From the NCBI RefSeq assembly GCF_900444995.1, contig NZ_UAPQ01000009.1:124001-188000 (forward strand): a stretch of DNA of 64,000 nucleotides. Direction: 5' to 3'. The DNA comes from Actinomyces bovis (GTDB taxonomy: Bacteria > Actinomycetota > Actinomycetes > Actinomycetales > Actinomycetaceae). Under the pieces are notes generated by a model. That model saw only the letters and a list, made by a program, of their open reading frames with translations, did not search any database and was not told the origin of the DNA. Below are positions 26,918-35,968 of the stretch, piece after piece. Position 1 is the first letter of the stretch. Every line of letters begins with the position of its first letter. The position numbers and the translations under genes are program-made.

Positions 26918-28093
26918 GTGCCTCCGGTGGTGGCTGACCCGGAGTCATTGGCGACAGCGACGGCGCGGCTTGCACGTGGCACCGGCCCGGTCTCCGTTGA
27001 CGCCGAGCGAGCCTCTGGCTTCCGCTACGGCCAGGATGCATACCTAGTGCAGTTGCGCCGCGAAGACGCTGGAACGGTGCTGATTGATCCGGTTTCTGCC
27101 GGCAGCATGGCGGAACTGGCCCTGGTTCTTGCTGGGCCAGAGTGGATTCTGCACGCTGCGGATCAAGACCTGCCGTGCCTAGCTGAATTGGGCTTAGCTC
27201 CTACGAGTCTTTTTGACACCGAACTGGCTGCACGGCTGCTGGGACGCCAGCATGTGGGCCTAGGCGCGGTGGTTGAAGAGACTTTGGGGCTGCGGCTAGC
27301 CAAGGACCATGCTGCCGCAGACTGGTCTGTGCGTCCTTTACCTGAATCATGGCTCGTGTACGCAGCATTGGATGTGGAACTGCTGGCGGACCTGCGCGAG
27401 GCCCTGGGAGACGAATTAGCTTCAGTGGGTAAAGATGCGTGGGCTGCGCAGGAGTTCGAGCATCTGCGCACACGCCCACCCAAACCGGCGAAAACCGATC
27501 CTTGGCGTAAGACACCTAGAGCAGGCAAAGCTGTGCGCTCCCCGCGTTCGCTGGCGGTACTGCGGGAGCTTTGGACCGTGCGTGAGCGGATCGCCAAGGC
27601 GGAGGACCGTACGCCCTCCAAGGTGCTCCCTCACGCTGCCCTGATCGCCGCCTCACTGGCACGCCCAAGTTCACGTAGAAAGCTCGCGGCCTTGCGGGAG
27701 TTTTCTTCTCGCCAGGCCCGTCTGCATCAGGAGGAGTGGTGGCAGGCAGTTGAGCGAGCTCTGGCGCTGCCGGAATCCGAGTTGCCAGCGCCCCACGCTC
27801 AGCTAGCTCCTGGCGAATTGCCACAGCCACGTTCTTGGGCCAGACATCATGCTGACGCCGCAGAGATCCTCACTTTGGTGCGTCAGGCGGTGCGTGACCG
27901 GGCTGATGAGCTGCGGCTTCCGCAGGAGCTGCTGCTCTCCCCCGATACCCAGAGGCATCTGGCTTGGGACCTTGGGGAGGTGGGTGAACGCCACCCCAGC
28001 CTGGGGATGGTGCAGGAAGTGCTGCGCGGTCACCAAGCTCGACCGTGGCAGGTGGAGCAAGCCAGTCCGAGACTTACGGAGGCGCTTTCTTAG
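26918..28093 (+). CDS. rnd: ribonuclease D-like 3'-5' exonuclease with HRDC domain
   Basis: DEDD-type exonuclease that trims 3' ends of tRNA and other structured RNAs. Motif I is VSVDAERASG (Asp and Glu), motif II includes the Asp of HAADQDLPCL, and motif III has Y-A-A-L-D-V of the DEDDy class. A C-terminal HRDC region follows (about residues 215-300). The GTG at 26918 is the start in this frame. Family members read P-R-E-G-V-P-P-V-V-A at this point and continue upstream, and a matching N-terminal extension lies in another frame at 26817-26911 (see findings). The protein may therefore be 5'-truncated or frameshifted. The catalytic core is intact. Confidence 0.85.
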   Translation: MPPVVADPESLATATARLARGTGPVSVDAERASGFRYGQDAYLVQLRREDAGTVLIDPVSAGSMAELALVLAGPEWILHAADQDLPCLAELGLAPTSLFDTELAARLLGRQHVGLGAVVEETLGLRLAKDHAAADWSVRPLPESWLVYAALDVELLADLREALGDELASVGKDAWAAQEFEHLRTRPPKPAKTDPWRKTPRAGKAVRSPRSLAVLRELWTVRERIAKAEDRTPSKVLPHAALIAASLARPSSRRKLAALREFSSRQARLHQEEWWQAVERALALPESELPAPHAQLAPGELPQPRSWARHHADAAEILTLVRQAVRDRADELRLPQELLLSPDTQRHLAWDLGEVGERHPSLGMVQEVLRGHQARPWQVEQASPRLTEALS

Positions 28094-28116
28094 GCAGCCG
28101 CTCCAAAACAGCAGCG

Positions 28117-28146
28117 GGCCCGGCACCACCTTGGTGATGCCGGGCC
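28117..28146. terminator. terminator between RNase D and pflA
   Basis: A 9-bp GC stem (28117-28125 with 28138-28146, GGCCCGGCA/TGCCGGGCC) has inner pairing and is followed on the plus strand by TCTTTGCTT. It sits 23 bases after the RNase D stop and 48 bases after the convergent pflA stop, so it can serve both. Confidence 0.7.
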
Positions 28147-28194
28147 TCTTTGCTTGATCTTGCTAGCGGCGTCAGCCGCGCGAGCTAGGGCTGG

Positions 28195-29073
28195 TCAGTG
28201 CACGGTGAAGCCGTGGGAGCGGAAGATCGCCCTGGTGGACTCCACGAGTTCTGGCTCAGGCGGCCTGGTTTCCCGCAGCTTGTAGTCCAGGCCTAAGCTG
28301 CCCCACTTGTCGGTGCCCATCTGGTGGAAAGGGAGTACCTCCACACGAGTCACAGATGAACGCCAGCGCTCGATGATGCGCGCCACCTGTTCCACATTCT
28401 CGGGGGCGTCGGTCAGGCCGGGCACCAGCACGAAACGCGCCCAGATCTCAATACCCTTGGCGGCCAGCCGGTCTCCGAAGGCGATGGTCGGGGCAAGTTC
28501 ACGGCCGGTGACCTGCTTGTAGGTGTCCTCGTTGCCGCTTTTGACGTCTAGGAGCACTAGGTCAATGTCGTCGAGCATCTTGTCGGTGCAGTTGACCCCC
28601 AGAAAACCGGAGGTGTCAATGCAGGTGTGGATGCCCATCTCCTTGGCGCCGCGCAGCAAGCGCGCTGCGAAGGCTGGCTGCATGAGCACCTCGCCACCAG
28701 AGAGCGTGATCCCTCCACCGGAAGCGCGAAAAACACCCCGGTAGCGCTTCATGCGCCGCAGCAGCTCATCTGCAGAGATGGGCTCGCCGTCCTTCATGAG
28801 GAAGGTGTCCGGGTTGTGGCAGTACAGGCAGCGAAGAGGGCAACCGTTCAGAAAAACAGTCATCCTCGTGCCGGGACCGTCTACGGCTGTCACCAACTCC
28901 CAGGAGTGGATCGAGCCGAGGGTACCTTCGCGCATTCGCGCCAACCGCTCTGAGCGTTGAATATCTGTGAGCTCCTCGAGCCCACCGGTTCCCGCCCCGC
29001 GCAAGCGGGCGGCCGGGGCCAGAAAGTCCTGGTCCCGGCCGCCCGTCACGTCGGGGGTGATGGTCTCAGTCAT
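28195..29073 (-). CDS. pflA: pyruvate formate-lyase activating enzyme
   Basis: Radical-SAM enzyme that abstracts a hydrogen from the active-site glycine of pyruvate formate-lyase. The 4Fe-4S motif C-x3-C-x2-C is GCPLRCLYCHNPDTF (about residues 78-92), followed by a GGG-type SAM segment (GGGITLSGGEVLMQP). The length of 292 residues is slightly long because of a 35-residue N-terminal extension. It lies 23 bases after the separate glycyl-radical gene and is in the same transcription unit as pflB. Confidence 0.95.
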   Translation of the reverse strand: MTETITPDVTGGRDQDFLAPAARLRGAGTGGLEELTDIQRSERLARMREGTLGSIHSWELVTAVDGPGTRMTVFLNGCPLRCLYCHNPDTFLMKDGEPISADELLRRMKRYRGVFRASGGGITLSGGEVLMQPAFAARLLRGAKEMGIHTCIDTSGFLGVNCTDKMLDDIDLVLLDVKSGNEDTYKQVTGRELAPTIAFGDRLAAKGIEIWARFVLVPGLTDAPENVEQVARIIERWRSSVTRVEVLPFHQMGTDKWGSLGLDYKLRETRPPEPELVESTRAIFRSHGFTVH

Positions 29074-29096
29074 CTGAGTCCCAGCACCCTTCTGGC

Positions 29097-29345
29097 TCAG
29101 GCGCCAGCGTGGAAGGTGCGGTTTAGCACGTCAAGCTGCTGCTCACGAGTCAGCTTGACGAAGTTCACCGCGTAGCCGGAGACGCGAACGGTGAGGTTCG
29201 GGTAGTTCTCCGGGTGCGCCATAGCGTCCTCAAGGGTGGTGCGGTCCAGGACATTGATGTTGGCGTGGTACAGGCCCTTAACGCCGCCATTGTCCGCGCG
29301 CTGAGCCTTCATCGAGGCAAGGCGCTCTTCGTAGGTGGTAGCCAT
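29097..29345 (-). CDS. grcA: stand-alone glycyl-radical domain of pyruvate formate-lyase
   Basis: An 82-residue protein equal to the C-terminal radical loop of pyruvate formate-lyase: [20 protein letters not shown], then [19 protein letters not shown], where Gly57 is the radical site. A 26-residue basic N-terminal extension precedes it. It resembles the autonomous radical cofactor GrcA (YfiD) of E. coli. In E. coli GrcA repairs an oxygen-cleaved PFL that has its own radical domain. Here the adjacent PflB lacks that domain, so this protein is predicted to be an essential subunit rather than a spare part. It has its own Shine-Dalgarno sequence (AAAGGG, 8 bases before ATG) and lies between pflB and pflA. 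Confidence 0.92.
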   Translation of the reverse strand: MATTYEERLASMKAQRADNGGVKGLYHANINVLDRTTLEDAMAHPENYPNLTVRVSGYAVNFVKLTREQQLDVLNRTFHAGA

Positions 29346-29401
29346 AATGGCACCCTTTCTAGTTGTGTGAAATGAGATGTGACAGGTGGTCCGGGGTGGA
29401 C

Positions 29402-31525
29402 TCAGACGTCAGCGCAGTCCTCAGGGACGAAGCCGGCGTCGAGGATGCCCACCAGGTTGGCGACCCGCTCATCGAGCGTGCGGCCCAGGCCCTGGGGCGT
29501 GATGGTGTTGGTCAAAGAGATGCCGTCTAGCGCGTCGTTGTAGTCGAGCTTGCCCACGGACAGCATGGAGGCAACCATGCCGTGCGTGTCCATGCCGTTC
29601 TCCGGGTTCGCACCCGGGGAGAAGGGGGTGCCCTTCTGGTGGCCGGAGGGGAAGGAACCGGTGGCCTTGCCGTACACCACGTTGGAGGTGATGGTCAGCA
29701 CCGACTGAGTCGGGATGGCGTCACGGTAGAAAGGCTGCGCCTTGATCTTGGACATGATCGTGTGCACCACGGTCGCGGCGATCTCGTCAGCGCGGTCGTC
29801 GTCGTTGCCGTAGATCGGGAACTCGCCTTCGGTGACGTAGTCGACCACCAGGCCGGTCTCGTCACGTACGGGGGTGACCTTGGCGTACTTGATGGCGGAC
29901 AGGGAGTCGGCAACGATCGACAGACCAGCGATACCGCAGCCCATGGTGCGGATGATGTCGGAGTCGTGCAGTGCCATCTCGATGGCCTCGTAGGCGTAGC
30001 GGTCGTGGCAGTAGTGGATGATGTTGAGGGCCTCAACGTAGGTGCCCACCACCCAGTCCAGCATGTCCTCGTACTTGGCCCAGACCTCGTCGAAGTCCAG
30101 CGGGCCATCGCCCTCAATGCCTGGCAGGCCAGTGACGATCTGCTTGCCACTCATCTCGTCACGGCCACCGTTGATGGCGTAGAGGAGAGCCTTGGCAGAG
30201 TTCACGCGGGCACCGAAGAACTGCATCTGCTTGCCTACACGCATCGGGGAAACACAGCAGGCAATGGCGGCGTCGTCGCCCCAGTGGTCACGGATCTGCT
30301 CGTCAGCCTCGTACTGGATGGAGGAGGTCGTGATGGAGATCAGCGCACAGAAGTCCTTGTAGCCCTGCGGCAGCTTCTCGTCCCAGAAGATCGTGATATT
30401 CGGCTCGGGGGCGGGACCGAGGTTCCGCAGGGTCTGCAGTAGCCGGAAGGAGGTCTTGGTGACCTGGGAGCGGCCGTCCTCACTGAAGCCAGCGTCAGAC
30501 CAGGTGGCCCAGTAGGGGTCACCGGAGAAGATCTGGTCGTAGTCAGTGGTGCGCAGGAAGCGGGTGATACGCAGCTTCATGACGATGTTGTCGATGAGCT
30601 CCTGGGCGCGGGTCTCATCGATAATGCCCGCCTTGAGGTCGCGCTCAAAGTAAATGTCCAGGAAGGCGGAAAGACGGCCGATGGACATGGCAGCGCCGTC
30701 CTGGGACTTCACAGAGGCCAGGTAGGCGAAGTAGGTCCACTGCACAGCCTCGTGCGCGTCCTTGGCGGGGCCGGAGATGTCGAAGCCGTAGGACTCGGCC
30801 ATCACCTTGAGCTTCTTGAGGGCCTTGATCTGCTCGGAGTGCTCCTCACGGAATCGGGCCCAGTGCTCGGAGAAGCCCTGCGAGGCCACGGAGTCCTTGG
30901 CCTTCTCTTTCTCGGCGATCAGGAAGTCGACGCCGTAGAGGGCCACGCGGCGGTAGTCACCGATGATGCGGCCACGGCCGTAGGCGTCCGGAAGGCCGGT
31001 GATGATATGCGAAGAACGGGCAGCACGAATGCGCGGGGTGTAGATGTCGAAGACGGCGTCGTTGTGGGTCTTGCGGTACTTCGTGAAGATCTTCTTGACC
31101 TCGGGGTTGACCTCTTTACCGGCCTCCTTGATGGCCTGCTCAACCATGCGCCAGCCACCGTTGGGCATCATGGCGCGCTTGAGCGGGGAGTCAGTCTGCA
31201 GGCCGACGATCACATCATCGGACTCGGAGATGTAGCCGGGCTTGAAGGCGTCGATGTCCGAGGGGGTGTCGGTGTCGACATCAAGGATACGGACCTTGCG
31301 CTCCTCTTTGAGGAAGTTGTCCTCAAGGGTCTGCCACAGTCCCAGGGTCTTCTCAGTGGCGCCAGCAAGGAAGGAGGCGTCGCCGTCGTAAGGGGTGTAG
31401 TTGCGCTGGATGAAGTCGCGAACATCAATGTCCTCGGCCCACGGGCCCTTGGTGAAGCCCTCCCAAGCGTCCTCGCGAGTGCTGCTGCGCTCCGCGCTGG
31501 CGGAAGCTGTGACCTCAGTGGTCAT
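29402..31525 (-). CDS. pflB: pyruvate formate-lyase catalytic subunit without glycyl-radical domain
   Basis: Converts pyruvate and CoA to acetyl-CoA and formate in anaerobic fermentation. The two active cysteines are Cys423 and Cys424 in [19 protein letters not shown]. Other conserved stretches are the [14 protein letters not shown] region, the [22 protein letters not shown] helix and [15 protein letters not shown]. The chain ends at [17 protein letters not shown], just before the point where the usual enzyme continues into the radical loop, giving 707 residues against about 760 in E. coli. The missing part is encoded by the next gene. The ATG at 31525 has GGAGGG 5 bases upstream; the longer frame to 31738 has no homologous N-terminus. 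Confidence 0.95.
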   Translation of the reverse strand: MTTEVTASASAERSSTREDAWEGFTKGPWAEDIDVRDFIQRNYTPYDGDASFLAGATEKTLGLWQTLEDNFLKEERKVRILDVDTDTPSDIDAFKPGYISESDDVIVGLQTDSPLKRAMMPNGGWRMVEQAIKEAGKEVNPEVKKIFTKYRKTHNDAVFDIYTPRIRAARSSHIITGLPDAYGRGRIIGDYRRVALYGVDFLIAEKEKAKDSVASQGFSEHWARFREEHSEQIKALKKLKVMAESYGFDISGPAKDAHEAVQWTYFAYLASVKSQDGAAMSIGRLSAFLDIYFERDLKAGIIDETRAQELIDNIVMKLRITRFLRTTDYDQIFSGDPYWATWSDAGFSEDGRSQVTKTSFRLLQTLRNLGPAPEPNITIFWDEKLPQGYKDFCALISITTSSIQYEADEQIRDHWGDDAAIACCVSPMRVGKQMQFFGARVNSAKALLYAINGGRDEMSGKQIVTGLPGIEGDGPLDFDEVWAKYEDMLDWVVGTYVEALNIIHYCHDRYAYEAIEMALHDSDIIRTMGCGIAGLSIVADSLSAIKYAKVTPVRDETGLVVDYVTEGEFPIYGNDDDRADEIAATVVHTIMSKIKAQPFYRDAIPTQSVLTITSNVVYGKATGSFPSGHQKGTPFSPGANPENGMDTHGMVASMLSVGKLDYNDALDGISLTNTITPQGLGRTLDERVANLVGILDAGFVPEDCADV

Positions 31526-31631
31526 CCGTGCCCTCCATGTTGTGGGTGACGATCCGGCCACCCGTGATCTGGTCGCCCTTTTGGGGCGCGTCAGCACTCC
31601 GGCGCGCTGACGAGGCAAGCCTATGCGGGCC

Positions 31632-31748
31632 CTTGGTCCGTGTCCGCTTTCCCTGCCTATCGATCCGGTGTTCTCACTCACAGCCCTAATAGGCACACTC
31701 AAGGCAGGGACCAAAGTCCATGCCGTGGTGAGGACCAAAGGTCACCAC
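31632..31748. promoter_or_regulatory. repeated GGACCAAAG sites and inverted repeat upstream of pflB
   Basis: The 225 bases between dxs and pflB contain GGACCAAAG at 31708-31716 and again at 31732-31740, exactly 24 bases apart, plus an 8-base opposite-strand copy at 31632-31639. The second copy lies within a perfect inverted repeat (GTGGTGA at 31725-31731 and TCACCAC at 31742-31748, 10-base spacer), and the first is centred on GGAC-CAAA-GTCC. These look like regulator sites for the anaerobic operon, or in part a weak terminator of dxs. Confidence 0.4.
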
Positions 31749-31750
31749 AC

Positions 31751-33733
31751 TCAGCGAACAGATAAACGGCCTAAGCCGTCCCGCACGCTGCGTGCAATAC
31801 CGACGGCGTCCATGCCAAGTTCAACCATGAGTTCAGACCTTGAGGCCGTAGGCAGGAAACAACCTGGAATCCCTACCCGCCGCACTACGGGCAGCTTGGC
31901 GCCCGGCATATCGAACTCGTCTAGGGCATCTCGCAGCGCCGAGCCAACGCCGCCATCGACCAGACCATCTTCTGCCACCACCACTAGGTCGAAGCCCGCC
32001 GCAAATTCCACCAGGGTGGCAGAAACCGGCAGCGCCCAGCGCGGGTCCACCACCGTGACCCGCAGTCCTTCAGCCCTGAGGTCTCGGGCTGCCGCGAGCA
32101 CCTCGGGCGCCATGGCGCCTACGGAGACCAGTAGAACATCCGGCTGACCCGGCGCTGCCTCCCCCTCCGGCTCCACCAACACATCCACCCGCGCGAAGAC
32201 GCTGTCAGCCCCATCCACATCACCGCCTAGCACTCGCAGTGCAGGTGCGGCCTCCGGCAGCGAACCTTTGGGATAACGCACCACCGTGGGAGCATCCGCC
32301 GTCGCAAAGGCCTCGCGCAGCTCCTCGCGCAGGCTGGCCTCATCGCGCGGCGCTGCCAAATGCAGCCCAGGCACCCGCGCGAGCATGGCGATATCCCACA
32401 TGCCGTTATGGCTAGCTCCGTCTGCGCCGGTCAGCCCGGCACGGTCCAAAGCAATGGTCACGCCTGCTCCGTGGAGCGCCACATCCATAAGCACCTGGTC
32501 AAAAGCCCGGTTCAGGAAGGTGGCGTACAGCGCTACCACCGGGTGCGCACCGGCAAAGGCCATGCCCGCAGACGCCGTAAGGGCATGCTGCTCAGCGATA
32601 CCGACGTCTATCACGCGGCCAGGCAGTGCATCCGCCAATGGTTGCAGACCAACCGGGGCCTGCATGGCGGCGGTCACCCCCACGATTCGCTCATCTGCCT
32701 GCGCGGCAGTCAAAACCTCCTGAGCAAAGACTGCCGTCCACCCAAAGCGCGAGGGCACTACAGGCAGACCCGTCTCTGGATGAATGCGCCCCACCGCATG
32801 AAAGCGGTCAGCCAGGTCCTCTTCCGCTGGCGTGTAGCCGCGACCTTTCTGCGTGATCACATGCACGATCACCGGCTCGGCGTACTCGCGGGCGCGGGTG
32901 AGGGCAAACTCCAGGGCGGTGATGTCATGCCCGTCTACTGGCCCGGTGTACTTGATGCCCAGGTCCTCAAAGAAGGCCGAGGGCACCAACACGTCTTTCA
33001 ATCCTCGTTTCAGGCCATGTAGCGCCTCAAAGGCCTTTTTGCCCGGCGTGCCTTGCGCCAGCAGGTGCCGCTTAACCCCCGATAGCACCCGCTCGTAGCC
33101 AGGGTTGGTGCGCAGCGCATCCAGGTGATGCGCTAGGCCGCCAATGGTGGGCGCATAGGAACGGCCGTTGTCATTGACAACTATGACCAAGTGCCGGTCC
33201 TCAGAGTCGGCGATATTGTCCAGTGCTTCCCAGGCCATGCCACCGGTCATGGCACCGTCACCGATCACCGCCACCACATGCCGCCCATCGTGCCCCAGTA
33301 TGCGGTTGGCGCGGGCAATGCCGTCTGCCCAAGACAGGGCAGTGGAGGCGTGGGAGTTCTCCACCACGTCGTGCTCAGATTCGGAGCGGCTCGGGTAGCC
33401 AGACAGGCCGTCACGCGCGCGCAGCTTAGAGAAGTCGCGACGCCCAGTGAGTAGCTTGTGCACGTAAGCCTGGTGACCGGTGTCAAAAACTATGGCGTCT
33501 CGCGGTGAGTCAAAGGTCCGATGCAGCGCGATAGTCAGCTCCACCACCCCCAGGTTGGGTCCTAGGTGCCCACCGGTCTGGGCTACTGAGGCAACTAGGT
33601 AGGCGCGAATCTCGGCAGCGAGTTTCACCAGCTGAGCACTGGTGAAACGAGACAGATCGCTGGGACGCTCCACCAAGTCAAGCATCGGATGAGCGGGACG
33701 ATCCTGCGCCTGGGAGCTGCCCGTCGTGGTCAT
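31751..33733 (-). CDS. dxs: 1-deoxy-D-xylulose-5-phosphate synthase
   Basis: Thiamine-diphosphate enzyme that makes DXP from pyruvate and glyceraldehyde-3-phosphate, the first step of the MEP isoprenoid pathway. The ThDP motif is VIGDGAMTGGMAWEALDN. The N-terminal FDTGHQAYVHKLLTGR, the HNGMWDIAMLARVPGL and the PKGSLP segments are typical. The ATG at 33733 has GGAGG 8 bases upstream and gives 660 residues. The gene faces pflB on the same strand and is divergent from the S9 peptidase. Confidence 0.96.
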   Translation of the reverse strand: MTTTGSSQAQDRPAHPMLDLVERPSDLSRFTSAQLVKLAAEIRAYLVASVAQTGGHLGPNLGVVELTIALHRTFDSPRDAIVFDTGHQAYVHKLLTGRRDFSKLRARDGLSGYPSRSESEHDVVENSHASTALSWADGIARANRILGHDGRHVVAVIGDGAMTGGMAWEALDNIADSEDRHLVIVVNDNGRSYAPTIGGLAHHLDALRTNPGYERVLSGVKRHLLAQGTPGKKAFEALHGLKRGLKDVLVPSAFFEDLGIKYTGPVDGHDITALEFALTRAREYAEPVIVHVITQKGRGYTPAEEDLADRFHAVGRIHPETGLPVVPSRFGWTAVFAQEVLTAAQADERIVGVTAAMQAPVGLQPLADALPGRVIDVGIAEQHALTASAGMAFAGAHPVVALYATFLNRAFDQVLMDVALHGAGVTIALDRAGLTGADGASHNGMWDIAMLARVPGLHLAAPRDEASLREELREAFATADAPTVVRYPKGSLPEAAPALRVLGGDVDGADSVFARVDVLVEPEGEAAPGQPDVLLVSVGAMAPEVLAAARDLRAEGLRVTVVDPRWALPVSATLVEFAAGFDLVVVAEDGLVDGGVGSALRDALDEFDMPGAKLPVVRRVGIPGCFLPTASRSELMVELGMDAVGIARSVRDGLGRLSVR

Positions 33734-33955
33734 CGGTCGCGCCTCCAATTCCTTCGCCCTTATAGCAATGCGACCAGGCTAATCCTGGTCGTTGCTTCCA
33801 CCAACGTCGGCAAGGCGTGGCGGCATCGAGTAAGCATAGGCTCACTGCCTCTTCCTTGTGACCGCGAGCGCCGCGCCACACGGCAAAGGCCTTAGGCTTG
33901 CCCCAAGAAGCATGCGGCCACCCAATAGTGCCGCCAGGCCCGTACAGGAGGAACC

Positions 33956-35968
33956 ATGAGCGTGAAGGCACCGTACGGAAGTTGGCCCTCTCCTATTTCT
34001 CCAGGCACGCTCACCAGCCGGACCGTGCGTTTATCACAGGTTCGGGTGGATGGGCCCGATACTTACTGGGTGGAGCAGCGCGCTTCTCAGGCGGGGCGCC
34101 AGGTGCTGCTGCGCCGTGACGGTGCTGGCCAGGTAGGTGAGGTTCTGCCTCTCACCCCCTCGGATGAACTGGTAGACACCCGCACCCGGGTGCATGAGTA
34201 CGGTGGACGCGCCTACGCCGTCGACGGTGGAATCATCGTCACCTCCCATGCCGGGGACTCTCGTCTGTACCGCTACGACGTCGCTCACCGCCTGCGGGGA
34301 CTGGTGCCATTGACTGTTTTCGGGGATGTGCGCCACGGTGACCTAGAGATCGACACGGCCCGTGGCTTGGTCTACGCCGTGCGTGAGGACCACCGCGGCC
34401 CCGGCGAGCCGGTTAACTCCCTGGTGGCCATCCCCTTGGATGGCTCCGCAGCTCGGGATGACTCCGCCATCGTCACGATCGCGTCTGGCACGGACTTCGT
34501 CTCCTCCCCCACACTGTCCCCGGATGGTGAGCACCTCGCTTGGATCAGTTGGAACCACCCGGCGATGCCTTGGACTTCCACGCAGTTGCATGTAGCTGAT
34601 CTGAGCCGTGAAGGGCAGATCGGTGAGCAGACTGTGGTAGCCGGCGGTGACAGTGTGTCCGTGGCCGAGCCTCGCTGGACCGAGGAATGCGAGTTGGTGC
34701 ATGTCTCTAATGAGTCAGGTTTCTGGAACCTTTATCGCACTGAGGGCTTCCCTCGGCGTGGCACCCACCAGGCCGGTTGGACCACCAAGCTGCGTACCCG
34801 CCCCTTGCACCCCAAGGAGGCCACCTTCTCCACGCCCGCCTGGAACCTGGGCCCACACTCCTACGACGTGCTCGACGGCGATCACCTGATCACCTCTTGG
34901 GCGGCGAAGGCCATTTGGCATCTAGGAACGGTGCGCCTGGCTAATGGTGAGCTTGAAGAATGGAGCACTGGCTGGCAGCCGATTGGCAATGTGGCTGCTT
35001 CATCCACACTGGGGCGCGTCGTGATGCTAGCGGGCTCTGAGACTTCGCTGCCTGCCATTATTGAGGTGCGCGGCGGCAAGGTGCAGGTGCTGCGCGGTTC
35101 AGGCGAGTTTGCCCCTGAGAATGAGGGTGTTTCCTTGCCAGAACCGATGGAGTGGCCCACCAGCGACGGAAAGCGGGCCTACGGCTTCTACTATCCGCCG
35201 GCCTCCGCCACTCATGAGGGGCCCGACGGCGAATTGCCGCCCCTGGTGGTCAATGTCCACGGTGGCCCCACCGCCAACGCCCGCCCTGGTTACGACCTGG
35301 GTATCCAGTACTGGACCACCCGCGGCTTTGCCGTGCTCGATGTCAACTATCGCGGCTCGACTGGTTACGGCTCCCAGTACCGCAAGGAACTTGACGGCAA
35401 CTGGGGCATTATCGACGCCGAGGACTGCGCTGACGGGGCTCGCCACCTGATTGCGCAAGGCCTGGTGGACCCCAAGCGGGTGGCTATTCGCGGGTCATCT
35501 GCTGGCGGATTCACGGTGCTCAGTGCTTTGAGCCGCACGGAGCTATTCTCCGCCGCCACCTCGCGTTACGGCGTCACTGACCTAAGTCTGCTGGCTCGCA
35601 CGACTCACAAATTCGAGTCGCGCTACGTACAGACCTTGGTGGGAGCCGAAGGCCTGGATGATCCCGTGCTCGCCGAACGCAGCCCGCTGCATCACGTAGA
35701 GCAGATCCATGCCCCCCTGCTTATGCTGCAGGGCTCAGAAGACCCGATCGTCCCAGCGGAGCAGGCCACCGCGATGTTCGAGGCCGTTCGAGACAAGGGC
35801 TTGCCGGTGGCGCTGGAGATCTTCCACGGTGAGGGGCATGGCTTCCGCCTGGCAGCCAATATTCGCCGTTCCATGGAGGCTGAGCTGAGCTTCTACAGCC
35901 AGGTGTGGGGCATCACCCCAGCCGATGAGGATCTCACTCCGGTCGTCGTGGAGAACCTGGGCAAATGA
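33956..35968 (+). CDS. S9 family (prolyl oligopeptidase-type) serine peptidase
   Basis: Two-domain peptidase with an N-terminal beta-propeller (about 1-400) and a C-terminal alpha/beta hydrolase. The nucleophile is Ser515 in RGSSAGGF; the Asp lies in QGSEDPIVPAEQ and the His in GEGHGFR near the C-terminus. The VNVHGGPTANARPGYD and NYRGSTGYGSQYR oxyanion/loop motifs are in the order of acylaminoacyl-peptidase-like S9C members. No signal peptide is visible, so it is probably cytoplasmic. AGGAGG lies 5 bases before the ATG. The stop overlaps the ClC start by 4 bases. Confidence 0.93.
   Translation: MSVKAPYGSWPSPISPGTLTSRTVRLSQVRVDGPDTYWVEQRASQAGRQVLLRRDGAGQVGEVLPLTPSDELVDTRTRVHEYGGRAYAVDGGIIVTSHAGDSRLYRYDVAHRLRGLVPLTVFGDVRHGDLEIDTARGLVYAVREDHRGPGEPVNSLVAIPLDGSAARDDSAIVTIASGTDFVSSPTLSPDGEHLAWISWNHPAMPWTSTQLHVADLSREGQIGEQTVVAGGDSVSVAEPRWTEECELVHVSNESGFWNLYRTEGFPRRGTHQAGWTTKLRTRPLHPKEATFSTPAWNLGPHSYDVLDGDHLITSWAAKAIWHLGTVRLANGELEEWSTGWQPIGNVAASSTLGRVVMLAGSETSLPAIIEVRGGKVQVLRGSGEFAPENEGVSLPEPMEWPTSDGKRAYGFYYPPASATHEGPDGELPPLVVNVHGGPTANARPGYDLGIQYWTTRGFAVLDVNYRGSTGYGSQYRKELDGNWGIIDAEDCADGARHLIAQGLVDPKRVAIRGSSAGGFTVLSALSRTELFSAATSRYGVTDLSLLARTTHKFESRYVQTLVGAEGLDDPVLAERSPLHHVEQIHAPLLMLQGSEDPIVPAEQATAMFEAVRDKGLPVALEIFHGEGHGFRLAANIRRSMEAELSFYSQVWGITPADEDLTPVVVENLGK

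Noticed and set aside
29340-29410. pflB and the radical-domain gene as one gene broken by a sequencing error
   Set aside because: The small gene has its own Shine-Dalgarno site and 26-residue leader, a stop interrupts its frame just upstream, and the joined protein would carry an abnormal linker.
30752-31549. 265-codon plus frame opposite pflB, and a 286-codon one at 29582-30442
   Set aside because: Both are mirror frames of the highly conserved PflB sequence, rich in Val/Gly/Asp as expected from the complement.
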